The translations under genes and the position numbers were made by a program. DNA of 64,000 nucleotides from Aerococcus sanguinicola. Lineage in GTDB: Bacteria; Bacillota; Bacilli; Lactobacillales; Aerococcaceae. This document shows, piece by piece, positions 44,169 through 53,126 of the stretch (position 1 is the stretch's first letter; the number at the start of each line of letters is the position of its first letter). The DNA lies in assembly GCF_008726925.1 (NCBI RefSeq), contig NZ_VYWO01000002.1, positions 1 to 64,000 on the forward strand. Direction: 5' to 3'. The notes under the pieces are model-generated. The model was not told the DNA's origin and did not search any database. It was given only the letters and a program-made list of their open reading frames with translations.

Positions 44169-46823
44169 TTGGCTTTAGACAATAGATTAGAACGTCGAGA
44201 AATCTCCCATGAGATGCGGACATCCTTCCTCGACTATGCCATGAGTGTTATCGTGGCACGGGCCCTACCGGATGTTCGTGATGGGATGAAACCCGTCCAC
44301 CGGCGGATTCTCTACGGTATGAATGAATTGGGGGTTACCCCAGATAAACCTTATAAGAAATCAGCACGGATTGTCGGAGACGTCATGGGTAAGTACCACC
44401 CCCATGGGGACTCCGCTATCTATGAATCGATGGTCAGGATGGCCCAGGACTTCTCCTACCGCTATATGCTAGTAGACGGCCACGGGAACTTCGGCTCCAT
44501 CGATGGGGACCAGGCAGCTGCTATGCGGTATACCGAAGCACGCATGAGCAAGATCGCGACCGAGATGCTACGGGATATTAACAAGGATACCGTCGACTTC
44601 ATCGCCAACTATGATGGGGAAGAGCGCGAACCAGAAGTTCTTCCCTCCCGCTTCCCTAATCTTTTAGTGAATGGGGCAACGGGGATTGCGGTGGGGATGA
44701 CCACCAATATTCCACCCCATAACCTCAATGAAGTCATCTCAGGCATCCACACCCTGATGAAGAATCCTGAAGCGACGACTGCTGAATTGATGGAAGCCCT
44801 GCCTGGTCCAGACTTCCCAACAGGAGGAATTGTGATCGGTAAGTCAGGTATCCGCAAGGCTTATGAAACCGGCCAAGGTCGCATCATTGTCCGCGGCAAG
44901 CTCGATATTGACCAAATGTCCAGTGGGCGTGAGCGGATCGTTATTCATGAGATTCCTTATATGGTCAACAAGGCCAAGTTAGTGGAACGGATTGCCGATT
45001 TGGCCCGTGATAAGGTGATTGAAGGGATTACCGCTGTACGGGATGAATCTGGCCGGGACGGTATGCGGATTGTGGTGGAATGCCGCAAGGATGCCAGCGC
45101 TAGTGTCATCGTCAACAACCTCTACAAGCTGACCCAGCTCCAGGCTAATTTCAACTTTAATATGTTGGCCATCGTTAATGGTGTGCCGAAGACCCTGAGT
45201 CTCAAGGAAATCCTCACCTATTACTTAGACCACCAGGAAGAAATTATCCGGCGCCGGTCGATCTTTGAGAAGAAAAAGGCCGAAGCCCGGGCCCATATCC
45301 TGGAAGGTTTACAGGTGGCCCTGGACCATATTGATGAAATCGTCAATATCTTACGGTCTTCCCGCTCAGGCGACGAAGCCAAGGAAATCTTCATGACCCA
45401 GTACAAGCTCTCGGATAAGCAAGCCCAAGCCATCCTCGACATGCGCCTGGTCCGCCTAACCGGCTTAGAACGGGAAAAGATTGACAAGGAACATGCGGAA
45501 CTGATGGCTGAAATTGCCCGCTTGACTGAAATCCTAGCCAGCGAAGAGAAGCGTTATGAAATTATTTACCAAGAATTGCTGGAAATCCAGGCCCGCTACG
45601 GGGATGAACGCCGGACTGAACTTCGTGTCGGTGAAATCACCAGCCTCGAAGACGAAGACCTTATCGAAGAAGAAAATGTTCTTGTGACCCTGACCCGGAA
45701 TGGTTACATCAAACGGGTAGCCGATGATGAATTCCGCGTCCAAAACCGCGGGGGCCTCGGTGTCAAAGGGATGAGCATGAATGATGGGGACTATATTGAA
45801 ACCATGTTCTCCACTTCAACCCATGATATAATTCTCTTCTTTACGGACAAGGGCAAGGTCTACCAGATGAAGGGCTATGAGATTCCGGAATATGGCCGGC
45901 AAGCCAAGGGAATCCCAATCGTCAACCTCTTGAACTTGGAAGAGGATGAGAAGGTGCGTGATGCCATCAATGTGACTCCAATTGACCATGAAAGTGATTC
46001 TGACGGCTACCTGGCCTTTATTACGCGCCAGGGTGTGATTAAACGGACCCCCGTTCGCGATTACTTCAATATCCGCAACAATGGTCTGATTGCCCTTAAT
46101 CTCAAAGAGGGCGACGAACTCGTCGATGTTCTCTTCACCAATGGCCAGCGTAACCTGATTGTAGCTTCTCATAAGGGCTATGCGGTCAGCTTCAATGAAC
46201 AAGATGCCCGGTCCATGAGCCGGACAGCTACAGGTGTCCGAGCGATCCGCCTAGACCCAGGAGATTATGTGATTGGTGCGGCCATCTTAGGCGAAGACGA
46301 TGACGTCCTAGTAGTGACTGAAAATGGTTATGGCAAGCGGACCCCAGCTAGCGAATATGCGATTCGTAAGCGTGGGGGCAAGGGTGTCAAGACCATCAAT
46401 GCCAGCCAGCGGAATGGATTGCTTGTTGGGATGACCACCGTTGATTTAAGCGAAGATATCATGCTTATGACGGATGAAGGAGTGGTTATTCGCTTCCAAG
46501 CGGCTGATATTTCCCAAACGGGTCGGGTGACCCAAGGTGTCCGCCTCATGCGCTTGAACGATGAGGCCAAGGTCTCCACCATGGCCAAGGTCGAAGCCGA
46601 AGAAGAGTCGGAAGAAAGCACTGAAGGAAGCAGCTCAGACCAAGACAAGCAAGAAGACTTCGCAGCGATTGCGGAGAAGGTTAATGAAGAAACCGAAGAC
46701 AGTGACCAATCGGTTTATGAGGACCAGGACCTTCCCCAAGCACGATTGTCAGATGACCAAATCCAAGAGAATCTCCACGATTTCACCAATGAACTCTTGG
46801 ACGAGGAAGACGACCAAGACTAG
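44169..46823 (+). CDS. gyrA: DNA gyrase subunit A with long acidic C-terminal tail
   Basis: 884 residues from a TTG start (AGGAGG eight bases before). Catalytic Tyr121 in [13 protein letters not shown]; quinolone-determining residues are Ser82 and Glu86, the susceptible-type residues. The C-terminal beta-pinwheel has a gyrase-box-like RKRGGKG. After about residue 805 comes a roughly 75-residue tail dominated by Glu, Asp, Ser and Gln that ends DEEDDQD, longer than in most GyrA proteins I know. Confidence 0.97.
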   Translation: MALDNRLERREISHEMRTSFLDYAMSVIVARALPDVRDGMKPVHRRILYGMNELGVTPDKPYKKSARIVGDVMGKYHPHGDSAIYESMVRMAQDFSYRYMLVDGHGNFGSIDGDQAAAMRYTEARMSKIATEMLRDINKDTVDFIANYDGEEREPEVLPSRFPNLLVNGATGIAVGMTTNIPPHNLNEVISGIHTLMKNPEATTAELMEALPGPDFPTGGIVIGKSGIRKAYETGQGRIIVRGKLDIDQMSSGRERIVIHEIPYMVNKAKLVERIADLARDKVIEGITAVRDESGRDGMRIVVECRKDASASVIVNNLYKLTQLQANFNFNMLAIVNGVPKTLSLKEILTYYLDHQEEIIRRRSIFEKKKAEARAHILEGLQVALDHIDEIVNILRSSRSGDEAKEIFMTQYKLSDKQAQAILDMRLVRLTGLEREKIDKEHAELMAEIARLTEILASEEKRYEIIYQELLEIQARYGDERRTELRVGEITSLEDEDLIEEENVLVTLTRNGYIKRVADDEFRVQNRGGLGVKGMSMNDGDYIETMFSTSTHDIILFFTDKGKVYQMKGYEIPEYGRQAKGIPIVNLLNLEEDEKVRDAINVTPIDHESDSDGYLAFITRQGVIKRTPVRDYFNIRNNGLIALNLKEGDELVDVLFTNGQRNLIVASHKGYAVSFNEQDARSMSRTATGVRAIRLDPGDYVIGAAILGEDDDVLVVTENGYGKRTPASEYAIRKRGGKGVKTINASQRNGLLVGMTTVDLSEDIMLMTDEGVVIRFQAADISQTGRVTQGVRLMRLNDEAKVSTMAKVEAEEESEESTEGSSSDQDKQEDFAAIAEKVNEETEDSDQSVYEDQDLPQARLSDDQIQENLHDFTNELLDEEDDQD

Positions 46824-46837
46824 AAAAAAAACTAAGC

Positions 46838-46866
46838 AAAAAAGCCAGCTCGCAAGCTGGCTTTTT
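46838..46866. terminator. Bidirectional terminator between gyrA and the ABC permease gene
   Basis: AAAAAGCCAGCT-cgc-AAGCTGGCTTTTT, serving convergent gyrA and natB-like genes. Confidence 0.9.
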
Positions 46867-46891
46867 CTTATGGAAGTTTTTGTTTGGCTAT

Positions 46892-48196
46892 TTAAGCCTT
46901 TTTCTCGCTGCGCCAGAGGGTCCAAGACCGTTTCAGGGTATCGACCATGCCCTTGTCGCTATAAGTGAGGACATTGCTCTTGTAGAAGGCCGCTGATAGG
47001 TAGAAGATGGCGACCATCGTAATGAGGCTGAGCACGATAGAAAGGCCAATTTCGAAGTTTGAAACACTCTCACCCGCAACACGGAAGGGCATCACGAAGG
47101 GAGTGAAGAAAGGAATCTGTGAGCTAATCCGCACCAAGGCATTGTTGGCTGAGGAAGCAAAGGCGAAAAGGCCGATGTAGAAACCCGCAACCCCTAGGAA
47201 GACGACAGGCATGATGGTTTTTTGGACGTCTTCCGTTTTGGAAACCAGAGAGCCGAGGAAGCCCGCAAAGCTGGTATAGATTAGGATACCAATGAGGGCA
47301 AAAACCAGGCCCAGGGCAAAGATCGGTATAGCTTCTTGGATCAGGCTTCCCAGATGCAGGTTTTCTAAGAGCTCTTCTGGAATCGGCAGGCTGACGAGGG
47401 AAGTGGTGAAGGCAGCTGCCCCTAGGAGGTAGAGGACGAGATAGCAGGCAATTTGGGTCAGGATCATGAGCCCCACTCCAATCATTTTGCCGAAGAAATG
47501 GGTACGGGCAGGGATACTGGAGAGGATAATTTCCATAATCCGCGAGCCCTTCTCTGCCGCAATCTCTTGGGCAATGATATTGACATAGGAGATGATAAAG
47601 AAGAAAACAATAAAGCAAGTAAAATAGGCCATGCCTGAACGAATGATATACTTGACCGAATTCCCCTCTTCTTGGGAGAGCTTGCCGTCCTCCCCGAAAT
47701 TCAAGTTATTGACATTGATTGCGACAGATTGGTTTTGGAGCTTGGCCAGGTCATCCTGACTGAGCCCTAGACTTTCTGCCAATTGTAAGACTTGTAAATC
47801 TTGGAGGCCTTTTTCAATCGTATCTAAATTCACATCACTAGAGGTCGTTTTGTGGAAGAAGTTGGCCTTGATTTGCCCCTCCTCTTCGCCAACTTCAAGG
47901 TAGCCATCAATCTTATCATCGCGTAAGGCAGCCTGGGCCTCCTCCTGGTTGAGATCTAGGATGATCTGGTTGTGGCCTTTATTTTCCTCTACGATGTGTT
48001 GGATCTCAGGGGAAGCTTGGATTAGAGCGATATCTCCTGACTTTGTCGCTTCACTTTGACCGATAAAGTAACCGATCAGGCCAAAGACACCAACCATGAT
48101 GAGAGGCGAAGCGACCATCCAGACAAAGGACCAGGAAAAAACATTCTTGCGGTAAACACTCTTAGCAACAGTCCATAATTTATTCATTGGAGCCAC
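46892..48196 (-). CDS. ABC-2 type permease, NatB-like
   Basis: 434 residues: one N-terminal helix (about 24-45), a large extracellular domain (about 46-175), and five or six C-terminal helices including the IIAQEIAAEKGSRIMEIILSSIPARTHFFGKMIGVG segment typical of the NatB/YhaP group. NatAB of Bacillus exports Na+; related systems resist antimicrobials, so the substrate is uncertain. Overlaps the ATPase gene by 17 bases. Confidence 0.82.
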   Translation of the reverse strand: MAPMNKLWTVAKSVYRKNVFSWSFVWMVASPLIMVGVFGLIGYFIGQSEATKSGDIALIQASPEIQHIVEENKGHNQIILDLNQEEAQAALRDDKIDGYLEVGEEEGQIKANFFHKTTSSDVNLDTIEKGLQDLQVLQLAESLGLSQDDLAKLQNQSVAINVNNLNFGEDGKLSQEEGNSVKYIIRSGMAYFTCFIVFFFIISYVNIIAQEIAAEKGSRIMEIILSSIPARTHFFGKMIGVGLMILTQIACYLVLYLLGAAAFTTSLVSLPIPEELLENLHLGSLIQEAIPIFALGLVFALIGILIYTSFAGFLGSLVSKTEDVQKTIMPVVFLGVAGFYIGLFAFASSANNALVRISSQIPFFTPFVMPFRVAGESVSNFEIGLSIVLSLITMVAIFYLSAAFYKSNVLTYSDKGMVDTLKRSWTLWRSEKKA

Positions 48197-49085
48197 CTGC
48201 TTTCATCTTGAAGATTGCTTCGAGTGTGGGCGGTTGTTGGCTGAAAGTCTTAATATAGTGGCCTTGAGTCACTTGGTCGAAGATTTTCGGACCGTAGCTT
48301 TCATCTTGAAGTTCTAGCTGGTAGACGCCGGGCCGGTCGACTTCAACCTTGTCCACCCCTTCCAGTCCAGCCAATTGTTCAGTCGTCCATTGGTCGGTCT
48401 CCAGGTAGAGCCGGGTATTGCCGAAGCTTTCACGGACTTGGTGGATGGGCCCGTAGAGCACGCGCTTGCCGTCGTGAATCATAATTAATTCATCGCAAAG
48501 TCGCTCAACATTGTCCATATTATGGCTGGAGAAGATGATCGAGCTGCCTTGGTCTCTCAAGTAGAGAATCCCTGCCTTGAGCAGGTCGGCATTGACCGGG
48601 TCTAAGCCAGAGAAGGGCTCGTCCAGGATCACAAATTCAGGTTCATGGATGAGGGTGGCAATCAGTTGGACCTTCTGCTGGTTCCCCTTAGACAGGGTCT
48701 TAATCTTGTCCTGGCGCTTGCCCTTAACCTGGAAGCGGTCCATCCACTCATCAATCCGGGCGAGAACATCTTTCCGTTGCATCCCCCGTAGTTCAGCGAA
48801 GTAGACAATCTGCTCTTCGATAGACATCTTCTCATAGAGCCCCCGCTCCTCCGGTAGGTAGCCGATAATATTATAAATCTGGGTACTCATGGCCTGGCCA
48901 TTCCAGGTCACACTGCCTCCATTTTCAGGGGTCAAAAAGTCCAAGATCATCCGGAAGATGGTGGTCTTACCTGACCCGTTACGGCCAATCATGCCGAGAA
49001 TTTTACCGTTCTCCAACTGGAAGGAGACATCATCAACCGCGACATTCTGGCCGAAAGTCTTGGTCAGGTGCTTAGCTTCAAGCAT
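48180..49085 (-). CDS. ABC transporter ATPase, NatA-like
   Basis: 301 residues from ATG 49085 (MLEAKHLTKTFGQNVAVDDVSF); a GTG three codons earlier is also possible. Walker A GRNGSGKTT, signature LSKGNQQKVQ, Walker B FVILDEPFSGLDP, H-loop FSSHNM. The C-terminal 80 residues form an extension (DUF4162-type) common to NatA exporters. Partner is the downstream permease. Confidence 0.88.
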   Translation of the reverse strand: MLEAKHLTKTFGQNVAVDDVSFQLENGKILGMIGRNGSGKTTIFRMILDFLTPENGGSVTWNGQAMSTQIYNIIGYLPEERGLYEKMSIEEQIVYFAELRGMQRKDVLARIDEWMDRFQVKGKRQDKIKTLSKGNQQKVQLIATLIHEPEFVILDEPFSGLDPVNADLLKAGILYLRDQGSSIIFSSHNMDNVERLCDELIMIHDGKRVLYGPIHQVRESFGNTRLYLETDQWTTEQLAGLEGVDKVEVDRPGVYQLELQDESYGPKIFDQVTQGHYIKTFSQQPPTLEAIFKMKAGGSNE

Positions 49086-49189
49086 GGTAGTCACTCATTT
49101 ATTTTTTCTTAAAATTAATTTATCCCTAGTATAGCATGTGGGATAAGAGAGATAAATTGAAGTTTAAGGCATCCAGGCAAAATAATGAA

Positions 49190-49222
49190 AAAAAACTGGC
49201 TCCCCCAAGAGAGAGAGCCAGG
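49190..49222 (-). terminator. Intrinsic terminator of lactate oxidase
   Basis: Minus-strand CTGGCTCTC...GGGGAGCCAG followed by TTTTTTT. Confidence 0.85.
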
Positions 49223-49232
49223 TAAATGTGTC

Positions 49233-50345
49233 TTAGTTCCAGTTATCTAAGGGTTTCAAGCGGGCTGCCTTGACTTGGTCAATATTTTGGGTACCAGCCA
49301 ATTGCATAACCCGTTTGAGGTCGGTTTCGAAGTATTCGAAGACGGAGCGGACACCCTTCCAACCGCCTAGAGCCAAGCCGAAGAGAACCGGACGGCCTAG
49401 AGCGACCAGGTCGGCACCTTGGGCCAGGGCCTTGAAGATATGTTCGCCACGGCGGATACCGGAGTCGAAGACAATGGGAACACGGCCAGCGACTGCGTCA
49501 GCTACTTCAGCCAAGCATTCAAAGGAGCCGGGTGCCTCGTCTAATTGCCGGCCACCGTGCGTCGATACCCAAACACCATCAGCCCCTGCACCGATAGCTA
49601 CGTTGGCATCTTCAGCCGTTTGCAGGCCTTTAACGAAGACAGGAAGGTCTGTATGTTTCTTGATAAATTCCACATCACGTGGGGTAATTTTTTGCTTAGA
49701 TTGGGCATAGATGTTGTTGAGGGACATGTTCTCCCCAGTTCCGGTCAGATAGCGGGAAACAATGGGCATGCCGAAGGGGTAGACAAATTCATTCTTATCA
49801 TCGCGGTCCCGGTTACCAGAGATCGTCGCATCAGCTGTCAGAATAATAGCGGAGGCGCCATCTGCCTTAGCCTCGTTGAGGATATTGATATTTAATTCGT
49901 CATCTTTAGCCATGTAAATTTGGAACCAGCGCGGGTTACCTTGGAGGCCTTCATCAATCTCTTGGAAGGTTGCGCCGGAATAAGCAGAAATGGACATAAT
50001 CGTTCCGCCAAATTCAGAAATCCCCTTGGCTGTCCCAGCTTCCTTGGTTTCGTGGGCTAGGCCGTGGGCAGCAATAGGTGCCATGATGAAAGGTACTTTC
50101 AATTTTTCACCAAAAATTTCAGTCTCTGTCTCTGGAAACTCTACATTGGCCAAGACACGGGGAAGGATCCCTTGCGATTTAAAGCATTGGACATTGCGTT
50201 TTAAGGTAAATTCTTCCCCAGAACCGCCGGCTAGGTAGTCAAACCCTCCCTTAGGCATAACTTCTTTAGCTAAGTCCTCTAATTCAATCGTGTTGTAAAT
50301 GGTTAAATCTTTCACCTCAGAAGGTGCTTTGTATTCGGCTGACAT
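49233..50345 (-). CDS. lctO: FMN-dependent L-lactate oxidase
   Basis: Oxidises L-lactate with O2 to pyruvate and H2O2. 370 residues. The sequence follows the Aerococcus viridans enzyme closely ([35 protein letters not shown] and [13 protein letters not shown]). Active-site residues equivalent to its Tyr40, Tyr146, Lys241, His265 and Arg268 are Tyr37, Tyr144, Lys239, His263 and Arg266; the lid tyrosine NNIYA is kept. No signal peptide, so cytoplasmic. TGAAAACACTTTCT at 50383-50396 upstream resembles a CcpA cre site with an altered centre, suggesting carbon control. H2O2 production from lactate is typical of Aerococcus. Confidence 0.92.
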   Translation of the reverse strand: MSAEYKAPSEVKDLTIYNTIELEDLAKEVMPKGGFDYLAGGSGEEFTLKRNVQCFKSQGILPRVLANVEFPETETEIFGEKLKVPFIMAPIAAHGLAHETKEAGTAKGISEFGGTIMSISAYSGATFQEIDEGLQGNPRWFQIYMAKDDELNINILNEAKADGASAIILTADATISGNRDRDDKNEFVYPFGMPIVSRYLTGTGENMSLNNIYAQSKQKITPRDVEFIKKHTDLPVFVKGLQTAEDANVAIGAGADGVWVSTHGGRQLDEAPGSFECLAEVADAVAGRVPIVFDSGIRRGEHIFKALAQGADLVALGRPVLFGLALGGWKGVRSVFEYFETDLKRVMQLAGTQNIDQVKAARLKPLDNWN

Positions 50346-50564
50346 AATTTTTTCTCCTTTTCTGTGAATAATGAAAGCTTAATGAAAACACTTTCTTTAC
50401 ACTTCTAAATTAACATAAAAGCCTTCATTTCAAAAATAAAACGCTTACTTTTTGATAAAAACTTTTCCAGGTGACCTATAGGTGTTGAGAATGGTTTAAG
50501 CTTTCAATAATTCTTATGTGTTTTTATCTACGGCTCTGAGCTGTTAGCAGCTCCGATAATGAAA

Positions 50565-50603
50565 ACAAGCTAGCCAGGCTGTTCGGGGCCTGGCTAGCTT
50601 GTT
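50565..50603 (-). terminator. Terminator hairpin downstream of array F
   Basis: Perfect 13-bp arms AAGCTAGCCAGGC / GCCTGGCTAGCTT; on the minus strand followed by GTTTTC. It would end exporter transcripts that passed through array F. The sequence between this and lctO (50400-50560) shows nothing recognisable. Confidence 0.65.
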
Positions 50604-50645
50604 GCTTGGTTATTAGTTGTATTTGAATGGGGCGGCTTGTGACCG

Positions 50646-51373
50646 AGTTGGGTTCGCCAAGGCAGAAGCTTCTCCACTTCACACGATCGAAACGTGCAAG
50701 CAGAGCTTGCTCTTTTTCGTTCGTGCTCCAGTGGTAAGCTTCTAACCGCCTTGACTCACACCCTGTTTAGTCGGGTTCGAGGATGCAGAAAGGGCTCCTC
50801 TTCGCAAAGATCCGCCGAAGACTTTCAGTCTTCTCTGGCTCTTTACTCCAGAGGTCACTTTCTCCCGCATCCTCTCACACCCTTTCCTTAGTCGGGTTCG
50901 CAAGAGCAGACTTGAAGTGATTTCAGCTCATCGAAACGTCTGACTGGCGTCAGTCTTTTTCGATGAGCCTCCAATCATTCAAGTCTAACCGCTCTTGCTC
51001 ACACCCTTTCTTAGTTGGGTTCGACTTGGCAGACTCGGAGTGATTTCACAAGTCAGAAAAAGAGCGAATGCTTCGCTCTTTTTCTGACTTGCTCCAATCA
51101 TCCGAGCCTAACCGCCAAGTCTCACACCCTCAGTCGGGTTCGCAGTTGCAGGCTTGAAGTGACTTCACCCAATCGGAACGATCGGCTTACAGCCGCTCTT
51201 TTCCGTTTGGGCTCCAGTCATTCCAGCCTGAACGCAACTGCTCACACCCTTTCTAGTCGGGTTCGCCAAGGCAGAAAGGGAGTGACTTCAGCAAAAGGGA
51301 ACGATCGGCTGCTAGCCGCTCTTATCCCTTTTGCCTCCAGTCATCCCTTTCCAACCGCCTTTGCTCACACCCT
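50646..51373 (+). repeat. Hairpin-repeat array F (six tandem units)
   Basis: Units at 50646-50764, 50769-50883, 50890-51007, 51013-51130, 51132-51250 and 51255-51373, each 115-119 bp, separated by 1-6 bases. Arms keep pairing while differing between units: outer arms CAAGGC/GCCTTG, GAGGATGC/GCATCCTC, GCAAGAGC/GCTCTTGC, ACTTGGC/GCCAAGT, GCAGTTGC/GCAACTGC, GCCAAGGC/GCCTTTGC. Third arms include GCAAAAGGGA/TCCCTTTTGC. The array ends 4 bases from the stop of the leftward ABC exporter gene. Confidence 0.95.
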
Positions 51374-51377
51374 TTCC

Positions 51378-53126
51378 TTACTCAGCGAATTGGCTTTGGT
51401 AGAGTTGGGCGTAGGTGCCGTTGAGGGCGAGGAGTTCTTGGTGGCTGCCTTGTTCGACGATGTCGCCTTGGTCGAGGACGAGGATGCGGTCGGCGTCGAC
51501 GATGGTGGAGAGGCGGTGGGCGATGACGAAGTTGGTGCGCCCAGTCATGAGATTGGCCATGGCTTCTTGGATGAGGCCTTCTGTCCGTGTGTCGACGGAG
51601 GAGGTGGCTTCGTCCAGGATGAGGATGTCGGGGTCCGAGATGAAGGCCCGGGCGATGGTGAGGAGCTGGCGTTGGCCTTGGGAGATGTTGGAGGCTTCTT
51701 CGTTGAGCACGGTGTCGAAGCCTTCAGGGAGGCTCTCAATGAAGTGGTAGCAGTGGGCTTGTTTGGCGGCCTGGATAACTTCTTCCTGGCTTGCTCCAGC
51801 CTTACCATAGCGGATATTCTCTTCGATACTGGCTTGAAGCAGCCAGGTATCTTGGAGGACCATGCCAAAATGTTTGCGCAGGTTATCCCTTGGAACCTGA
51901 CGGATGTCCTTCCCGTTGATCCGGATAGCTCCCTTGCTGACATCATAGAAGCGCAGGAGGAGGTTAATTAAGGTAGTCTTTCCGGCACCTGTTGGACCAA
52001 CAATAGCAATGGTTTGGCCCTGGTCGACTTCTAAACTGAGGTCTTTGATAATGGGATGGCCGGCTTCATAAGCAAAGCCCACATGGTCGAAGCTGATACT
52101 TTCGATAGGGGCTTCAATCCTTGCGTCATCGCGGTCGATTTCTTCCGGAGCATCCAGGAATTCGAAGACCCGGTCGGCTGAGGCCATGGTCTCTTGGAGG
52201 AGATTGGCCATTTCAGCCATAGTATTGATCGGACGGGTCATCTTTTGACTATACTGGATAAAGGCAAGGACGTCCCCGACTAAGATCTTCTGACCGAGGA
52301 CGAGGAGTCCACCGACAATGGCAATGGCAACGTAACCCATATTGCTGACGAAGGTCATCACGGGTAAGAGGACCCCAGCCATGAAGCTCGCCCGATAGGA
52401 GACATTATAGAGTCTGTCATTATAGCTACGGAATTCTTTGTCCGACCGGTCTTCATAATTATAGGCCTTGATGAGATCGGTACCGGTAAAGCTTTCTTCA
52501 ACGTAAGCTACCATGGCGCCCAGACCTTTTGCTTTGGCCCGGAAATATTTCTGAGACCGGTTGGTGATGAACCGAGTGGCAAAGAAGCTCATGGGGATCG
52601 TGATGAAGAAAATAACTGTCATGATACCAGAAATTCGGAGCATCATTACGATAATACCTAGGAGGAGAATAATCCCATAGAAGACCTGGCTGATGGTTTG
52701 TTGGATATTTTTGCCTAGGATTTCCACATCGCTTGTCATCCGACTCAAGAGGTCTCCTGTACGGGATTGGTCGAAGTAGGCTAGAGGGATATGTTTGACC
52801 TTATGTGAGACCTCTTCTCTCAGCCTGAGGATAAAGTTCTGGGAGATATAAGTGAGCAGCTGGCCTTGGATGAAATTAAAGACAGCGAGGGCCAAGTAAA
52901 GCCCCAATAAAATCACACAGAGTCTGCCCACAGCTTGGAAGTTAATGGCCTGGCCAGATTGGACATCGGAGAAGAGCTGGCTGGTGAGGTCCCCCATCAT
53001 GCGTGGGGCAATGATATCGCAAGCAGCGATGACTAAGGTCGCTAGAACACTGAGGCCCAAGAAGAGTTTGTACTGGCCGAGATAGGCAAGGAGCCGGGGT
53101 AAGGTTTTTTGTGTTTTTTTAGGCAT
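51378..53126 (-). CDS. ABC exporter half-transporter with canonical NBD
   Basis: 582 residues from ATG 53126 (AGGAGG nine bases before). Six-helix type IV exporter domain (about 20-320) and an ATPase domain with Walker A GPTGAGKTT, variant signature ISQGQRQ, Walker B ILILDEATSSVD (catalytic Glu present) and H-loop AHRLST. Overlaps the companion half-transporter gene by 8 bases. Resembles LmrD/BmrD and YfiC-type subunits of heterodimeric multidrug exporters; substrate unknown. Confidence 0.9.
   Translation of the reverse strand: MPKKTQKTLPRLLAYLGQYKLFLGLSVLATLVIAACDIIAPRMMGDLTSQLFSDVQSGQAINFQAVGRLCVILLGLYLALAVFNFIQGQLLTYISQNFILRLREEVSHKVKHIPLAYFDQSRTGDLLSRMTSDVEILGKNIQQTISQVFYGIILLLGIIVMMLRISGIMTVIFFITIPMSFFATRFITNRSQKYFRAKAKGLGAMVAYVEESFTGTDLIKAYNYEDRSDKEFRSYNDRLYNVSYRASFMAGVLLPVMTFVSNMGYVAIAIVGGLLVLGQKILVGDVLAFIQYSQKMTRPINTMAEMANLLQETMASADRVFEFLDAPEEIDRDDARIEAPIESISFDHVGFAYEAGHPIIKDLSLEVDQGQTIAIVGPTGAGKTTLINLLLRFYDVSKGAIRINGKDIRQVPRDNLRKHFGMVLQDTWLLQASIEENIRYGKAGASQEEVIQAAKQAHCYHFIESLPEGFDTVLNEEASNISQGQRQLLTIARAFISDPDILILDEATSSVDTRTEGLIQEAMANLMTGRTNFVIAHRLSTIVDADRILVLDQGDIVEQGSHQELLALNGTYAQLYQSQFAE

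Noticed and set aside
50646..51373. Regularly spaced repeats considered as a CRISPR array
   Set aside because: The constant parts are split along the whole unit, the variable parts are self-complementary arms rather than unique spacers, units are 115-119 bp, and no cas genes are present.
51015..51971. Plus-strand open frame of 318 codons
   Set aside because: It runs through three repeat units and then antisense to the ABC exporter gene; composition is repetitive and there is no ribosome site.
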